The notes under the pieces were generated by a model, which worked only from the letters and a program-made list of their open reading frames with translations, was not told the DNA's origin and did not search any database. Shown in pieces: positions 14,246 through 22,546 of a DNA stretch of 26,436 nt. The position numbers and the translations under genes were made by a program. The number at the start of each line of letters is the position of its first letter. Position 1 is the first letter of the stretch. Origin of the DNA: DASPKW01 sp038244055 (GTDB lineage: Bacteria > Planctomycetota > Phycisphaerae > Tepidisphaerales > Tepidisphaeraceae); NCBI GenBank assembly GCA_038244055.1, contig JBBRTW010000036.1, forward strand, positions 1-26,436, given 5' to 3'.

Positions 14246-15165
14246 CAGTTAATCCGAGTCTCCGACGCGGGCTTTTTCCACACGCATACGAAAGTCAGCG
14301 TGATAAGCTCTTCATCGGCGTATTCGGTGAGCTCCCCGCCTGATTTGATCTGGGCAATTTCATTCGCGAGCCCCGGTGTTTCATCGGGCCAGCATTCGAT
14401 CGCCGAGCCCGGCAAATGCCTGGCAAAAACCTCGCGCCATTGCGGCAGGCGAAGCCGATTCAAATACGCATTGGTCTGCACCAAATCCTGATAGGCCGGC
14501 CGAAGGTGGCTCCACTTCGGCAGCATCTCCCGGCGATGGCTGAAAATCCGCGTGTCGTGGCAGCCGCTGTCGCTGGTGTAGAGATGGAGGTCGATAAAAC
14601 AGACCCCCCCCGGCTTGAGAACGCGCTTGATCTCCTCCAGCGCCTTGCCGGGATCGGGAATATGCTCGAATACGGCCGACGTATAGACCACATCAAAACT
14701 GGCATCGGGGAACTTTAGCTCGGCCGCATCCATCTGGAGGATGTTCTGCAGCGGCTTCATCTGCCCGATCTGCCGGCGGAATTCCTTATGGTATTTCGCA
14801 TCCAGCCGCAGCATCTTTCGGGCAACGGTCTTGCAGGTCCGCGTAAGTCCATTGTGGCGGAGCATCTTCACGTAACCGATCGGATTCCACCCATTGGCGA
14901 CGAAATCGATATCGATCCCCGTCACCTTGTTCTTCCGCCCGAAGTAGAGCATCTGCGGCTGTTTCTGCCCCGGGCCGATTTCGAGAATTGTCTTGTTTTC
15001 CAGGGTCGTGCCGGTGTGCCGGAGGATGGCGTCCTCCGTGCGGCGAATCCGCTGGATCATCCGGCTGACGATGCGATTCACATCGTGCGAATGGAGATGG
15101 AATAGATTCCAGAACTCCCTCAGCCGCCTGCCAAGACCCATCTTATTGGACGTATACGACTGCAT
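14245..15165 (-). CDS. Class I SAM-dependent methyltransferase
   Basis: Motif I is ILEIGPGQKQP (60-70). DAAELKFPDASFDVVYTSAV (146-165) and FEHIPDPGKALEEIKRVLKP (166-185) are the standard Methyltransf_11 block. The 306-residue length includes a helical N-terminal part with several Arg and His residues. It probably methylates a sugar or glycolipid of this locus. GGAG lies five bases before the ATG. It overlaps the downstream GT2, so the two products are made together. The 417-base gap before it contains two repeat elements. Confidence 0.8.
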   Translation of the reverse strand: MQSYTSNKMGLGRRLREFWNLFHLHSHDVNRIVSRMIQRIRRTEDAILRHTGTTLENKTILEIGPGQKQPQMLYFGRKNKVTGIDIDFVANGWNPIGYVKMLRHNGLTRTCKTVARKMLRLDAKYHKEFRRQIGQMKPLQNILQMDAAELKFPDASFDVVYTSAVFEHIPDPGKALEEIKRVLKPGGVCFIDLHLYTSDSGCHDTRIFSHRREMLPKWSHLRPAYQDLVQTNAYLNRLRLPQWREVFARHLPGSAIECWPDETPGLANEIAQIKSGGELTEYADEELITLTFVCVWKKPASETRIN

Positions 15166-15222
15166 TCATTCTCCGAGGCCGGTTGCGGCGCATCCGATCA
15201 ACGCGTTAACCCAGATTATTCA

Positions 15223-15363
15223 CCACGAAAAACACGAAATGCACGAAGAGGAATGAACCAATGGATTTACAGTCAAAAAGTCGGTAACCGGTGAATTGCA
15301 CGTTGCGCAAATTACATTTCTACTCTTCTCCTGTCTTCTTCGTGCCCTTCGTGTTTTTCGTGG
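15223..15363. repeat. Inverted-arm element with CCACGAAAAACACGAA ends, copy 1
   Basis: The arms at 15223-15251 and 15335-15363 are complementary over 29 bases with three mismatches. They are built of CACGAA words. The 83-base core is unique. A relative lies at 22376-22546. Together with the element at 15495-15578 it accounts for most of the 417-base gap 15166-15582; no gene is seen there. Confidence 0.85.
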
Positions 15364-15494
15364 TTCATCTGAATTATTCGGGTTAAGGCGGCAATGGGGT
15401 TCTTCGGCCACCGCCCGCAAATTCTTGAGGCGGCAAACCGAAATGTCCATTGGATCAAGAGATACGGGAAGATGGGATTGAGGGCAATGGGCAT

Positions 15495-15578
15495 ATTGCG
15501 GATTGCCAATTGCGGATTGTGGATTGCCCATTGAGATGGGGCATTTCAGTCCGCAATCCGCAATTGGCAATCCGCAAT
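15495..15578. repeat. Perfect 25-bp inverted repeat of GCGGATTG words
   Basis: ATTGCGGATTGCCAATTGCG at 15495 continues to 15519 and is exactly complementary to 15554-15578. The loop is 34 bases. It begins five bases after the stop of the Wzy/WaaL-like gene, so the transcript would end in a very stable hairpin. There is no T-run. Confidence 0.9.
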
Positions 15579-15582
15579 GGCA

Positions 15583-17103
15583 TCATTTTCGACGCTTTCC
15601 CTTCCGTGGGTGCTCGGCCGGCACCGCCCTCTCCGCCCCCACAGGAATCGTATCCCCCGCGATCCCCTCTTCGACCACCGCTCCCTCACCCCCCTGCCCG
15701 CCCTCCGGCGTCATCAGCGCCAATTTCTGCCCCGGCTTGAGGTGATACACCAGCATCACCGGCTTGCCATCCACTTGGGCCATCAGACCCACCCGCCGCG
15801 TCGTCGCCCCCACAAACATCGGCGCGTTGGCCACCACCGCCAGGAACATGTGGTAAATCACCTGCATTTCCCCGAACAGCGCCACCACCAGCATCGCCCA
15901 GAGCGACCCCGCCAAGGTCGACAGCAACGACCACAAAATCCACTCATCCGCCAGCCCATTCGCCTTCTTGCTGGCGTTCCAGAGCTGCCAGCCGCAAATC
16001 GCGCACAGGCCGTAGAAGCTCACCATCCCCATCAGCCCATTGAGCACCGTCATGTAGACCCAGTGGATGCAGAGATCGTGGAAAGTCGTCCGGCCATCGG
16101 AATAATTGGCCGGGATTTCCCCATAGCCGGCGATCCAGTGGCCGTTCATCCCGCCATTGATCGTGTAGCTGTTCAATCCCACGCGATACCAACTGCTGCC
16201 CTGATCGAAGCCCATGCCGGCCATCAGTTCCATGGGATTCTTGCGCGAGACCAGGCAGAAAATGATGATCAGCAAACCCGCGATCGCCAAACCCATCCGC
16301 CAGGATTTACGGAAAGGAAACAGCGCTAGGAATCCAAGGCTCATCGCCGCCATCATGATCGGCCCGCCGGCGATGGCCGAAATAATCCCGGCCGGGAGTC
16401 CGATACCCCAGGCGATCCCCCAGGGCATGTAAGATTTCTTCTCCCAGAAGAGCGAGGTCCCCCAGGCCAGCAGCAGCGAGAAAAACCACCCGAACATGAT
16501 GCACTGGAGAAACGGGCAATTGGCGCGGAAATGCAGCGACCCGAACATCATGCGCATATCCACCAGGCGCGTGACCAGGCTGGGGTCGATCTTGGGCATG
16601 CCATACTGCATGATCGCGTAATAGGGATGATCGCCGGTCAGGAACTGGTAGATGCCGAAAATCGCCAGTGGAAATGCCCCCCAGATCCAGGCCTTCAGCA
16701 GCGCGAAAAAGCTCTCGCGATCGGTGATGAGCATCCGCACGCACCAGAACGGCGCCATCGTGCCCAGGAAAAACCCGCCGCGATTGTTCAGCGCCTTGCC
16801 CGGCCCCTGCGTGATGATCTGCGAAATCGTCAGCAGCAGAAAATAAATCAGGGCGACGGTATCGACCTTCCCCCATTTGAATTTCCGGCGGATGGCCGGC
16901 GTGGTCAGGCAGCGCATGAAGAGAACGATCGCGATGATCCGCTGCGCCGTCAGCCCGAGATTGTCGGGCGGGAGCATGAGATTGTTGGGGTAACAGGCGA
17001 TCGCCAGCGCCAGCGGGAGCAGCGCGTAACGCGTCGGCAGCAAATAGGAGAGGATGCTGCAGACGATGCAGACGGCGATGGTGAATGGTTTATCGGGGGT
17101 CAT
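15583..17103 (-). CDS. Polytopic membrane protein, O-antigen polymerase/ligase-like (Wzy/WaaL)
   Basis: About ten to twelve hydrophobic helices are seen, for example near residues 7-23, 26-38, 52-64, 82-98, 135-154, 200-220, 228-247, 250-263, 271-285 and 355-375. After a long loop, WYRVGLNSYTINGG (305-318) with G-x-G-E near 326-329 resembles the signature region of the O-antigen ligase/polymerase superfamily. It would either polymerise lipid-linked repeat units or ligate the finished chain at the periplasmic face. The two roles cannot be separated by sequence alone. The C-terminal 60 residues are soluble and end in RKGKRRK. No ribosome binding site is clear. A large inverted repeat fills the gap before it. 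Confidence 0.75.
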   Translation of the reverse strand: MTPDKPFTIAVCIVCSILSYLLPTRYALLPLALAIACYPNNLMLPPDNLGLTAQRIIAIVLFMRCLTTPAIRRKFKWGKVDTVALIYFLLLTISQIITQGPGKALNNRGGFFLGTMAPFWCVRMLITDRESFFALLKAWIWGAFPLAIFGIYQFLTGDHPYYAIMQYGMPKIDPSLVTRLVDMRMMFGSLHFRANCPFLQCIMFGWFFSLLLAWGTSLFWEKKSYMPWGIAWGIGLPAGIISAIAGGPIMMAAMSLGFLALFPFRKSWRMGLAIAGLLIIIFCLVSRKNPMELMAGMGFDQGSSWYRVGLNSYTINGGMNGHWIAGYGEIPANYSDGRTTFHDLCIHWVYMTVLNGLMGMVSFYGLCAICGWQLWNASKKANGLADEWILWSLLSTLAGSLWAMLVVALFGEMQVIYHMFLAVVANAPMFVGATTRRVGLMAQVDGKPVMLVYHLKPGQKLALMTPEGGQGGEGAVVEEGIAGDTIPVGAERAVPAEHPRKGKRRK

Positions 17104-17109
17104 GTATCA

Positions 17110-17134
17110 GTCATGCTGAGCTTGCGAAGCATCT
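17110..17134. repeat. Diverged single arm, GTCATGCTGAGCTTGCGAAG type
   Basis: The pattern GTCAT-x-CTGAG followed by CGAAGCATC resembles the 8338-8460 arms. It lies six bases before (in transcription sense) the Wzy/WaaL-like start. Confidence 0.5.
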
Positions 17135-17167
17135 GGCCAACTCATTCAGATCCATTTCCTTCCGGTC

Positions 17168-17372
17168 CCCTCTCCTGTACTCGGGAGAGGGTGAGGGTGA
17201 GGGTCTTGTCTTACTCCCTCTCCCAAGCGGCGCAAGAACAGCCCATCCGCCGCGCCGCCCAATCGCCGCATGGGAGAGGGTGGGGGTGAGGGGTTTGTGC
17301 CGCGAAGAAAGAGCGGCTATCCCATTCCACCGAAGACCCTCACCCCCACCCTCTCCCGAGTACAGGAGAGGG
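17168..17372. repeat. Nested inverted repeat of GGGAGAGGGTGAGGG words
   Basis: CCCTCTCCTGTACTCGGGAG from 17168 forms, up to 17193, a perfect 26-bp complement of 17347-17372; allowing one mismatch the match reaches about 37 bp. A second inverted pair (CCCTCTCCCA near 17216 and TGGGAGAGGG near 17272) lies inside. It occupies most of the gap between a GT4 and the Wzy/WaaL-like gene. Confidence 0.9.
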
Positions 17373-17397
17373 AGTAAATGCGCTTGGTTTTCTTGGG

Positions 17398-18867
17398 TCA
17401 TGCCACCGCCTCTCTCCGACCAACTAGCTCATCCAACGCCCCCGCCAGTCTCTTCGTCAATTCCCTCCGCTCAAACGCCCGCACCGCCGCCCGATCCTGC
17501 TCAATCGCCGCCTGCCCCTTGATTTTCGCCGCATAAAATTCCTTCAAAGCCCCCGCCGCCCCCTCGACATCATCCCCCTTCAAGCACACACCCGACTTCG
17601 TCGAGCGGACAAAATCCATCATGTCTCCCGAAGGCCCCATCGCCAGGATTGGCCGGCCGCTGCCGAGATATTCGTAAGTCTTGCCCGGCACGATCAGCGC
17701 CGGCCCGCCATCCAGTGGCGTGTGATTCGGCAGAAACAGCACATCGGCCGATTCGACCCAGCGGACGGATTCGAAATGGGAGCGATACCCGAGCAATTTG
17801 ACCATCTTCGCGGCCGGGGATGACTCCACAAGAGCGCGATCGCCCGGACTCACTTCACCCACCAGCACCAGCTCGATCTTGCCCTGAGGAATGTCGCCGC
17901 GCTGGATGAGTCGTTCCATCGCCTCCAGCAGATAGCGCGGCGTGCGCGTCCACAAATTGATCGGCCGGCGCGGATATTTGAACTTGTTCACCCACCCGCG
18001 CCCGGCAAATAAATCATCCCACAAGCCCGCCATCTCCGAATGAAAACTCCCGGTGTGGACGATCCGCAGCACATCCTTCCCCACCGGCTCAACAGCGCCT
18101 GATGCGCCACCCAATAAACCGCCCGATTTTCCTCCGGCCGATGCGCCCGCGATCGGCGCGCCGCCGTGCGAATCGCCGCCCTTTCCAAAATCCTCCGCGT
18201 CATACCCATTGGTGATCCAAATCACCTTGCATTTGCCGCCGGCCGGGTCCAGCCCCTGAACCTGCGACCCAAACTCTTCCGCCGCCGCGACCGCGGACTG
18301 CGGCGTGTTCATGATGATCAGGTCCGCCGCCGAGAATGCGCGGGCCATGGCCGCCCAATCGCGCGAGGCATGCCAGCGGGTGGGGTACATGCGCGTCTCA
18401 TCCAGCGACCACGGATCGCGCAGATCCAGCACCAGCGGCAGCCCCGTCTGCCGTTTGAGCTCGATCCCCGCGCGGGCGGCCGTGAACGGCGACATCGTCA
18501 CGAAAATCGTCTCGGGCTTATGCTCGCGAATCATCTCCAGCCCCAGCCTCGTCGCGGGCTTGGCCCACCAGCCGATCGGATCGGTGATGGAAAGCCGATG
18601 CCGCCATTTCTTCTGCGCGGAGTTGTAAGCCCGCAGTTCGCGATCGTTCAGCCGCGTATACCGCACCACCGTGCCCGCCGGCACATCCTTGAGCAGACTC
18701 TGATCCTCCACCGGACTGACCCAATCCCGAGTCGTCCCCCCATTGGCCACCACCAGCGGATTCCACCCGAATTGCGGCAGATATTTGGCGAATTTCACGG
18801 ACCGCTGCACCCCCGCCCCGCCGCGCGGAGGGAAGAAATAGGCGAGAAACAGCAACGACCGGCTCAA
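17398..18867 (-). CDS. Glycosyltransferase family 4 with Gly/Ala-rich insert
   Basis: The N-terminal domain opens with FLAYFFPPRGGAGVQRSVKF, standard for this GT4 group, and has LVLDLRDPWSLDE. The donor domain holds PGKTYEYLGSGRPILAMGPS, where the nucleotide-sugar is bound. Between the domains, after NGYDAEDF, a stretch of about 35 residues is almost only Gly, Ala and Ser (GGAPIAGASAGGKSGGLLGG), an insert absent from the usual family. The start chosen is the TTG at 18867, because GGGAG lies eight bases upstream; an earlier in-frame TTG at 18885 lacks such a site. It follows the acyltransferase stop by 25 bases. Confidence 0.82.
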   Translation of the reverse strand: MSRSLLFLAYFFPPRGGAGVQRSVKFAKYLPQFGWNPLVVANGGTTRDWVSPVEDQSLLKDVPAGTVVRYTRLNDRELRAYNSAQKKWRHRLSITDPIGWWAKPATRLGLEMIREHKPETIFVTMSPFTAARAGIELKRQTGLPLVLDLRDPWSLDETRMYPTRWHASRDWAAMARAFSAADLIIMNTPQSAVAAAEEFGSQVQGLDPAGGKCKVIWITNGYDAEDFGKGGDSHGGAPIAGASAGGKSGGLLGGASGAVEPVGKDVLRIVHTGSFHSEMAGLWDDLFAGRGWVNKFKYPRRPINLWTRTPRYLLEAMERLIQRGDIPQGKIELVLVGEVSPGDRALVESSPAAKMVKLLGYRSHFESVRWVESADVLFLPNHTPLDGGPALIVPGKTYEYLGSGRPILAMGPSGDMMDFVRSTKSGVCLKGDDVEGAAGALKEFYAAKIKGQAAIEQDRAAVRAFERRELTKRLAGALDELVGRREAVA

Positions 18868-18875
18868 AACGATAT

Positions 18876-18880
18876 CTCCC
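18876..18880 (-). promoter_or_regulatory. Ribosome binding site that sets a TTG start
   Basis: GGGAG on the minus strand, eight bases before the TTG at 18867. It decides the start of the GT4 gene 17398-18867. Confidence 0.6.
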
Positions 18881-18892
18881 TGCAATCAAAGA

Positions 18893-20068
18893 TCATTGAA
18901 CCACGAAAGGCGCAGGCTCCCGGCGACGGAACCGGTCCTGAAGCTTCAAAATCGGCCTTTCAAAAAACGCGAACGATGCCCACGCCACTGCGAATGTGCA
19001 GGCCACCGCCAACGGCGTCAGCAACCGCGCCCGGCTCGCCGAAGTCTCCGCGTTCAGCCCAAACGCGTAATACACCAGCATGTGATACAAATATACGCCA
19101 TAGCTGATCTTCCCCACCCAGCACAGAAACTTCCCCCGAAGAACCCGCGCCAGAATCGCCCTGCTCCCCGTCGTCGTGATGACCGTCATCACCACCGCGC
19201 CCGACAAGCAGGCGAAAAAGATCAACTGCGCCATGATGCGCCAGTCATCATCGATCAGCTTGAGCCGGCCGACGAGGATCGCAAATCCGAAGATGAACAA
19301 CCCCGCCGCCAGCAGCAGCGCCGCCCGCGAATTTCGGCGGATCCATAACTCATGATACGCCCACAGCGCCCCCAGCGCCAGCGAGGCCGCCCGGCAGGTC
19401 GTGGTCTTGTACACCCAGTTCCAGACGTGCCGGTCATCCGTGTACTCGATGAAGAACCACGCCGACACCAGCGCCAGCGGCACAATGCCATACAGCGCCA
19501 CCCGCCGGCTCCAGACCCGCGACAATCCATACACCACCAGCGGCCACAAAATATAAAAATGCTCCTCCACGCACAGCGACCACGTATGCCCCAGCATCGA
19601 GGGCTGAAGGCTCCACGCGAAGTAATAATTGGAAAGATAGACCGAGGCCCAGAACACATCGGTTGATGGCCGCCCGGCGATCGTATTCCATACCAGCGCG
19701 ATGAGAATGACGAAATAATACAGCGGCAAGATCCGCAGGAATCGCCGCATCAGGAAGAACCCCAGCGGCACCCCATTCTTGCGATCGTCCAGCAGGATGC
19801 GCGTGATCAGAAACCCGCTCAAAACGAAAAACACATCCACCGAAAACCACCCCAGTAACTCGCGCGGATGCTTGAGCGCGGGAACGTACACGACTTCCGG
19901 CAGATGCGCCAGCAGCACCCCCAGCGCCGCCAGCCCGCGCACCCCATCGAGTTCCGGCACGCGATCGATCCCCGACTTTTTCTTCGCCGGTTTATCGATG
20001 GCCGGACCCTCGGTGGCGGCGGTGGTTGATGCGGAGATGGAAGGTGTCGCCGGGAGCATAATCGTCAT
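18893..20068 (-). CDS. Acyltransferase 3 family membrane O-acyltransferase
   Basis: Inner-membrane protein with about ten helices that transfers acyl, usually acetyl, groups to exported sugars. The family start is seen at residues 36-55 (RVPELDGVRGLAALGVLLAH) with the conserved His55, followed by FFVLSGFLITRILLDDR, the RRFLRILPLYYF block and HTWSLCVEEHFYILWP. The open frame reaches back to 20239, but the first 57 residues are Gly/Ala-rich and overlap the preceding GT4 on the same strand; the ATG at 20068 avoids this and fits the family. AAAGG lies close before it. It probably acetylates the polymer or its lipid-linked unit. Confidence 0.88.
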   Translation of the reverse strand: MTIMLPATPSISASTTAATEGPAIDKPAKKKSGIDRVPELDGVRGLAALGVLLAHLPEVVYVPALKHPRELLGWFSVDVFFVLSGFLITRILLDDRKNGVPLGFFLMRRFLRILPLYYFVILIALVWNTIAGRPSTDVFWASVYLSNYYFAWSLQPSMLGHTWSLCVEEHFYILWPLVVYGLSRVWSRRVALYGIVPLALVSAWFFIEYTDDRHVWNWVYKTTTCRAASLALGALWAYHELWIRRNSRAALLLAAGLFIFGFAILVGRLKLIDDDWRIMAQLIFFACLSGAVVMTVITTTGSRAILARVLRGKFLCWVGKISYGVYLYHMLVYYAFGLNAETSASRARLLTPLAVACTFAVAWASFAFFERPILKLQDRFRRREPAPFVVQ

Positions 20069-20124
20069 CGACCTTTGAAACCTGCATGCCCGTCTCCGGG
20101 TGCCATCCGCCGCACGTCGACCTT

Positions 20125-21354
20125 TCAAATCTCCAACTCCGGCGCCCTCCCCTCCCGATACACCGGCACCGCTTCCACATCCTTCCCCTCCAGCGCCGCC
20201 CGATACACCCGCGCCATCAGCTCGGTATTGCTCGGCCACTGATAATACTTTTCCACAAACCGCCGCCCCGCCAGGCCCATCTCGCGGCGCTGCTCCGGCG
20301 AATCGATCAATTCAATGCACGCCCGCGCCAATCCCTCCACATCCCTCGGCCGGACCAACAGCCCCGTCCGCCCATCGATCACCGCCTCGGGCACGCCCCC
20401 AACCCGCGTCGCCACCACCGGCACACCACTCGCCGAGGCTTCGATCGCCGCCACGCCAAACGTCTCGCTCTCGTAAACGCTCGGCATCACCATGATGTCG
20501 AAACTGCGAATCAGCGTCGGCACCTTGGCATGATCCACCCGCCCCAGAATTTCCACGCACCCGCCCAGCCCAAGTTGCTTCACCCGCGCTTCCAGTTGCC
20601 CCTGCATCTCTCCCCTGCCGGCCAGAACCAGCTTCGTATTCGGCCGCGCCGCATGAATCCTGGCGAACGCCTCAATCAAAACATCCGGCCCATATTTCGG
20701 CTTGAGCCACTTCACGAACCCCAGCACCACCGGCGCATTGCCATTGATCCGCCCGGCAATCTCGGCCGGGTCGCGCTGCAACGGAAACCGCGCCAGATCG
20801 ACTCCGAATGGAATCACATGAATCGGCCGGCCTTCGGGAACGAATTTCGCCGTCTCCCGCGCCAGCATGTAAGTTGTCGCCGTGATCCAGCGCGATTGCC
20901 GCAGCGAAGTGCGCAAGCCGCGGACGATGCGCGGATCGGGCGGGCCGTCGAAAACCACATCCTGCCCCCAGGTCGAGGCGACCATCGGCACCTTGATCTT
21001 GTCCCAGTACCAGGCCCGGCCGGATTCGCAGACGAAATGGAAGTGGATCAATTGCGGATCGAGCCGGCGGATCAGGCGCTTGAAGGCGAGATAGCCCAGC
21101 GCTGTTCGCAGCTTGGGAATCTTCCGATACCAGACCTTACCGGGAAATTCGACGACGCTCACCCCTTCGATCGGATCGGAGAATGGCGAGAGAACAGTCA
21201 CCTTCGCGCCCGCGCCGGCCGCCCACTGAGCCCAGCGGACTGTGTGCGTGGTGGAAGAGTCCGCGACGATCAACAGGCGCAGGCCCGTGGGCAGCACTGT
21301 GCGCGCGGGAAGAGTCGGGGAATCGGCAATGGCTGGCTCATCCATGAGTGTCAT
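20125..21354 (-). CDS. Glycosyltransferase family 4
   Basis: The N-terminal domain has LRLLIVADSSTTHTVRWAQW and LIHFHFV. The donor domain has VVLGFVKWLKPKYGPDVLIE, LVLAGRGEMQGQLE and ETFGVAAIEASASGVPVVAT, in which the two Glu of the E-x7-E site are intact. This is a complete GT-B retaining enzyme of 409 residues with unknown sugar. The start at 21354 lies six bases after the GT2 stop; a second ATG three codons later is also possible. Tight spacing shows one transcript with the neighbours. Confidence 0.88.
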   Translation of the reverse strand: MTLMDEPAIADSPTLPARTVLPTGLRLLIVADSSTTHTVRWAQWAAGAGAKVTVLSPFSDPIEGVSVVEFPGKVWYRKIPKLRTALGYLAFKRLIRRLDPQLIHFHFVCESGRAWYWDKIKVPMVASTWGQDVVFDGPPDPRIVRGLRTSLRQSRWITATTYMLARETAKFVPEGRPIHVIPFGVDLARFPLQRDPAEIAGRINGNAPVVLGFVKWLKPKYGPDVLIEAFARIHAARPNTKLVLAGRGEMQGQLEARVKQLGLGGCVEILGRVDHAKVPTLIRSFDIMVMPSVYESETFGVAAIEASASGVPVVATRVGGVPEAVIDGRTGLLVRPRDVEGLARACIELIDSPEQRREMGLAGRRFVEKYYQWPSNTELMARVYRAALEGKDVEAVPVYREGRAPELEI

Positions 21355-21360
21355 TCAACA

Positions 21361-22359
21361 TTACCCGATGCGCTGGCGGGTGCGATGCACCCATTCGTTT
21401 CGCTGAATCTCGCCGACTTTCCGGATTGCCCAGGCGTAGGCCTGCCCGACCCAGGCCGGCTGCTCGCGCATCAATTCGCCCAGCCGGAATCGCCAGGTAT
21501 CGGGGGCTAGTTCGGCGTCCAGCAGCGGCGCGTAGCCGTTGGCCTGTTTCCCTTCGCGCATGATCTGCTCCTGGAGGAGCGTGATCTGCCGGCGAATCCG
21601 CCGGATCAGCACCTCGCGCGTGAAGGGGTCGGTGACATCGCGCAGGTGGTTCAAATTCATCCTGATATTGCCCGACAGCGCCACCGTATCGGTCTTGGGC
21701 AGGTTGTCCGGGTGCGAGCGGTTGCACGCCAGCGGCCGGGTGGTGTAGCACATGTCGAACTTCTTGGCGATGCGATACCAGAGATCCCAGTCTTCCACCA
21801 CCGGCAGATTCAGGTCGAAATCGCCGACGGCCGCGATCACCGATTTGCGGACGATCACGCCGCTGGTCTGCGTGGGCATATAGCGCATGATCCGGTTGAA
21901 CGGCTCGTGCAGGACGCCCTCTTCGGGGTCCGGATCGATGTACATCCGCCGCTCGGCGAAGACCACATCATCATCGTCGATCCCCAGAATCCCGGAAAAA
22001 CCCATGCCGCATTTGGGGTGCTGATCCATCAGGCGAACGATCGTCTCGACGAAAGTGGGCAGCCAGAGATCGTCGCTATCCAGGAAGGCGAGCAGGTTTC
22101 CCCGCGCCAGTTCCATGCCGACATTGCGGGCCTTGGGAGCTTTCTGATTCTTCTGCTGGTGGAAGATGACATCGATGCCGCGCCTGGCGAGCTGCGCCCG
22201 CCGCGACTGCACGACCTCGACCGTATCATCGGTTGAGCCATCATCGATGATGACCACTTCGATTGGCCGATATCCCTGCGCGGCCACGCTATCCAGCGCG
22301 CGCACCAGCAGCGCGGCTCGGTTGTAGGTCGGGATGATGGTCGAAACCAGTTCGGGCAT
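21361..22359 (-). CDS. Glycosyltransferase family 2
   Basis: Short GT-A enzyme. VSTIIPTYNRAALLVRALDS (5-24) opens the fold, IIDDGSTDDT (37-46) binds the nucleotide, AFLDSDDLWL (91-100) holds the DxD metal site and VVEDWDLWYRI (187-197) the catalytic acidic cluster. The C-terminal third is helical and basic and may bind membrane or partner enzymes. The ATG at 22359 is chosen over a TTG two codons earlier because the family starts with M-P-x-V. No ribosome binding site is visible; a CACGAA repeat arm begins about 16 bases upstream. Confidence 0.88.
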   Translation of the reverse strand: MPELVSTIIPTYNRAALLVRALDSVAAQGYRPIEVVIIDDGSTDDTVEVVQSRRAQLARRGIDVIFHQQKNQKAPKARNVGMELARGNLLAFLDSDDLWLPTFVETIVRLMDQHPKCGMGFSGILGIDDDDVVFAERRMYIDPDPEEGVLHEPFNRIMRYMPTQTSGVIVRKSVIAAVGDFDLNLPVVEDWDLWYRIAKKFDMCYTTRPLACNRSHPDNLPKTDTVALSGNIRMNLNHLRDVTDPFTREVLIRRIRRQITLLQEQIMREGKQANGYAPLLDAELAPDTWRFRLGELMREQPAWVGQAYAWAIRKVGEIQRNEWVHRTRQRIG

Positions 22360-22375
22360 AATCAATTCAAACTAA

Positions 22376-22546
22376 CCACGAAGTTCACGAAGGGCACGAA
22401 GAAGAATCGATGGTTCGATCTGTCCATTATTATCTTAGGACATAGATGCTTTGACAAAGCGATGGCAGCGGCTCAAAAAACAATCCAATCAACTCGCAAC
22501 TCGCCTCAGCCTCTTCTCTCCTTCGTGTTCTTCGTGGCTTTCGTGG
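22376..22546. repeat. Inverted-arm element with CCACGAAGTTCACGAAG ends, copy 2
   Basis: The arms at 22376-22404 and 22518-22546 are complementary over 29 bases with a few mismatches. Both are built of CACGAA words like 15223-15363. The right arm and part of the core lie inside the 3' end of the GT4 gene 22489-23772. Confidence 0.85.

Noticed and set aside
15220..15570. Minus-strand frame in the gap (reads NPQSAIGNPQ-like words)
   Set aside because: It is only a translation of the GCGGATTG and CACGAA repeats and has no protein features.
20069..20239. N-terminal extension of the acyltransferase
   Set aside because: It is Gly/Ala-rich, overlaps the preceding co-oriented GT4 by 115 bases and is absent from the family; the ATG at 20068 is preferred.
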